Shown: in pieces, positions 6,508 to 7,031 of the stretch | Position numbering within the stretch: the stretch's first letter is position 1 | Layout: every line of letters begins with the position of its first letter | NCBI GenBank assembly: GCA_937138275.1 | Contig: CAKZOY010000451.1 | Location: 1 to 7,031 of the forward strand | DNA: 7,031 nt | Reading direction: 5' to 3' | DNA from: an uncultured Chloroflexota bacterium | GTDB lineage: Bacteria > Chloroflexota > Anaerolineae > B4-G1 > DUEL01 | Translations under genes and position numbers: made by a program | The notes under the pieces: generated by a model | Database searches by the model: none | Seen by the model: only the letters and a program-made list of their open reading frames with translations | What the model was told of the DNA's origin: nothing

Positions 6508-6723
6508 ACCAGGCCGGCCTTCCAATCGGGCCAGGCGCCAGTGTTTGAGGCGCACATCGTAGGCATCGTTGAGGTTATCCACGCCTGCGACGGTGTGCCC
6601 CTGGTCCAGAAGCATCTCCGCCACCTTCCAACCGATGAAGCCGGCGCAGCCGGTAACAAAGATGTGCAACGATGCCGAAGGGCTGGGTGACAAAGATACT
6701 TCAGTGTATGTAGCGCTGCTCAT
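6376..6723 (-). pseudogene. truncated NAD-dependent sugar epimerase (UDP-glucuronate 4-epimerase-like)
   Basis: An intact relative would interconvert nucleotide sugars such as UDP-glucuronate and UDP-galacturonate to supply the polysaccharide pathway. Here only the NAD-binding start remains: HIFVTGCAGFIGWKVAEMLL (residues 20-39) carries the G-x2-G-x2-G motif (G25, G28, G31), and GVDNLNDAYDVRLKHWRLAR (47-66) is characteristic of the short-chain extended epimerases of the GAE/CapI type. Similarity ends at about RLEGRPG (residue 72, near 6508). The following 43 residues look unlike the family and reach a TAG at 6376. The S-x-n-Y-x3-K catalytic site and the sugar-binding domain are missing from a protein that normally has 310-340 residues. 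The start at 6723 has GAGGGA six bases upstream. The stub is GC-rich, unlike the flippase and polymerase genes beyond it. It is probably a remnant left at the edge of a rearranged polysaccharide island. Confidence 0.8.
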
Positions 6724-6729
6724 AATTGA

Positions 6730-6735
6730 TCCCTC
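6730..6735 (-). promoter_or_regulatory. Shine-Dalgarno GAGGGA of the epimerase stub
   Basis: GAGGGA at 6735-6730 on the minus strand is separated by six bases (TCAATT) from the ATG at 6723. This fixes the epimerase start and shows that the 5' end of the gene is undamaged. Confidence 0.55.
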
Positions 6736-6763
6736 AAAAGAAAGACTCCTGGGCTGCCAGTCC
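6736..6763 (-). terminator. candidate intrinsic terminator after the TPR gene
   Basis: The minus strand reads GGACTGG-CAGC-CCA-GGA-GTCT followed by TTCTTTT. GGAC pairs with GTCT (one G-T) and TGG pairs with CCA, leaving a three-base bulge and a four-base loop, and a T-rich tail follows. The stem is short and imperfect. If real, it would end transcription from the TPR gene, about 175 bp downstream of its stop. It lies immediately before the epimerase Shine-Dalgarno, so it could instead act as an attenuator-like leader hairpin. Confidence 0.28.
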
Positions 6764-6831
6764 TCACACTATCGGTCAACGAGCGTCTCCTCAAGGAATC
6801 GCTTTGATACTCCACCCTCGCTTCCCCAACC

Positions 6832-6943
6832 CCTCCGCTCCTCCGCTCCTCCGTTCCTCCGCCCCTCCGCTCCTCCGCCCCTCCGCTCCTCCGCCCCTCC
6901 GCCCCTCCGCTCCCCCGCTCCCCCGCTCCTCCGCTCCCTCACT
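6832..6943. repeat. 8-bp tandem repeat (CCTCCGCY), 13-14 units
   Basis: Starting at 6832, the plus strand repeats CCTCCGCT or CCTCCGCC in perfect 8-bp register for 13 units, with single-base variants (CCTCCGTT once, CCCCCGCT twice). A degenerate fourteenth unit, CCCTCACT, follows at 6936-6943. The minus-strand form is RGCGGAGG, so a transcript would be a long purine-rich run with many GG pairs (two-tetrad G-quadruplex potential) and repeated GGAGG. The 8-bp period is not a multiple of three, which argues against a coding role. The stop codon of the TPR gene (6941-6939) lies within the degenerate unit. Confidence 0.92.
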
Positions 6944-7031
6944 CCTGCCCTTCCAGTTCCTGAATCCTCTTCCGAATCCCCTCCTCCCCCGGCCGCCACT
7001 CCAGGGCCTGGCGGTAGGCGGCGAGGGCGCC
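6939..7031 (-). CDS. C-terminal end of a TPR-like protein, N-terminus outside window
   Basis: Thirty codons enter from the right edge and end in TGA at 6941-6939. The sequence ALAAYRQALEWRPGEEGIRK, continuing RIQELEGQE, reads like the second helix of a tetratricopeptide repeat (A-x2-AYRQAL-x2-RPG) followed by a charged capping helix. TPR domains mediate protein-protein contacts. What the rest of this protein does cannot be known from the window. Codon use is strongly GC-rich, and the gene probably belongs to the chromosomal backbone rather than the polysaccharide operon. No start or upstream context is visible. Confidence 0.7.
   Translation of the reverse strand, partial: GALAAYRQALEWRPGEEGIRKRIQELEGQE

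Noticed and set aside
6757..6795. TTGACC or TTGAGG followed by GATAGT as a promoter for the epimerase stub.
   Set aside because: No -10 element at 16-18 bp from TTGACC. The TTGAGG/GATAGT pair has a 15-bp spacer and weak matches.
6769..6999. Minus-strand 76-residue Gly/Arg/Glu-rich frame across the minisatellite.
   Set aside because: It is a low-complexity reading of the 8-bp repeat, starts inside the TPR gene in another frame, and shows the translated-repeat pattern rather than a protein family.
1..7031. CRISPR arrays, tRNA or rRNA genes, transposases, toxin-antitoxin or defence genes.
   Set aside because: None seen on either strand. The only tandem array is the 8-bp minisatellite, and all coding evidence is for glycan assembly or a TPR protein.

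Overview
The window holds part of a cell-surface polysaccharide (O-antigen, capsule or exopolysaccharide-type) cluster. Every gene I can support is on the minus strand, so transcription runs from high to low coordinates. The organism is bacterial. The TPR-protein tail and the GC-rich 8-bp minisatellite at the right edge, together with a lower-GC polysaccharide block, would fit a Chloroflexota-like or other environmental, possibly thermophilic, genome. That assignment is only a guess, since no taxonomic marker gene is present.

Reading in the direction of transcription: (1) 7031-6939 is the last 30 codons of a TPR-like protein, followed by 13-14 copies of an 8-bp CCTCCGCY repeat whose last, degenerate unit contains the stop codon. 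(2) 6723-6376 is the N-terminal stub of an NAD-dependent sugar epimerase (UDP-glucuronate 4-epimerase-like). Its homology stops abruptly near 6508 and about 245 bp of unassigned sequence follows. (3) 6263-6105 is a 52-codon N-terminal stub of a SAM methyltransferase with a strong ribosome-binding site, too short for the usual ORF cutoffs. (4) 6079-4646 is a Wzx-type flippase. (5) 4649-3372 is a Wzy/WaaL-type polymerase or ligase. (6) 3421-2180 is a GT4 glycosyltransferase. (7) 2183-1389 is a complete class I SAM methyltransferase. (8) 1408-1067 is a second, different methyltransferase stub that is cut off just after the SAM-binding motif. (9) 904-1 is a second GT4 glycosyltransferase, running off the left edge in the middle of its E-x7-E motif.

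The four complete genes are tightly coupled: wzx/wzy overlap by ATGA, wzy/GT4 overlap by 50 bp, and GT4/methyltransferase overlap by ATGA. The methyltransferase then overlaps the 1408 stub by 20 bp. In the general Wzx/Wzy scheme, glycosyltransferases build a lipid-linked repeat unit on the cytoplasmic face, the methyltransferases could decorate it, the flippase exports it, and the polymerase or ligase acts on the outer face. No initiating phosphoglycosyltransferase, chain-length regulator or outer-membrane exporter is in view.

The most notable feature is erosion. Three unrelated biosynthetic genes survive only as 5' ends, each with a good Shine-Dalgarno sequence, beside intact and tightly packed genes. 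I do not see a new defence, mobile or RNA system here. The best leads are this repeated 5'-stub pattern, a possible leader role for the stub in front of wzx, the unassigned 6264-6507 segment, and the minisatellite reaching into a stop codon.
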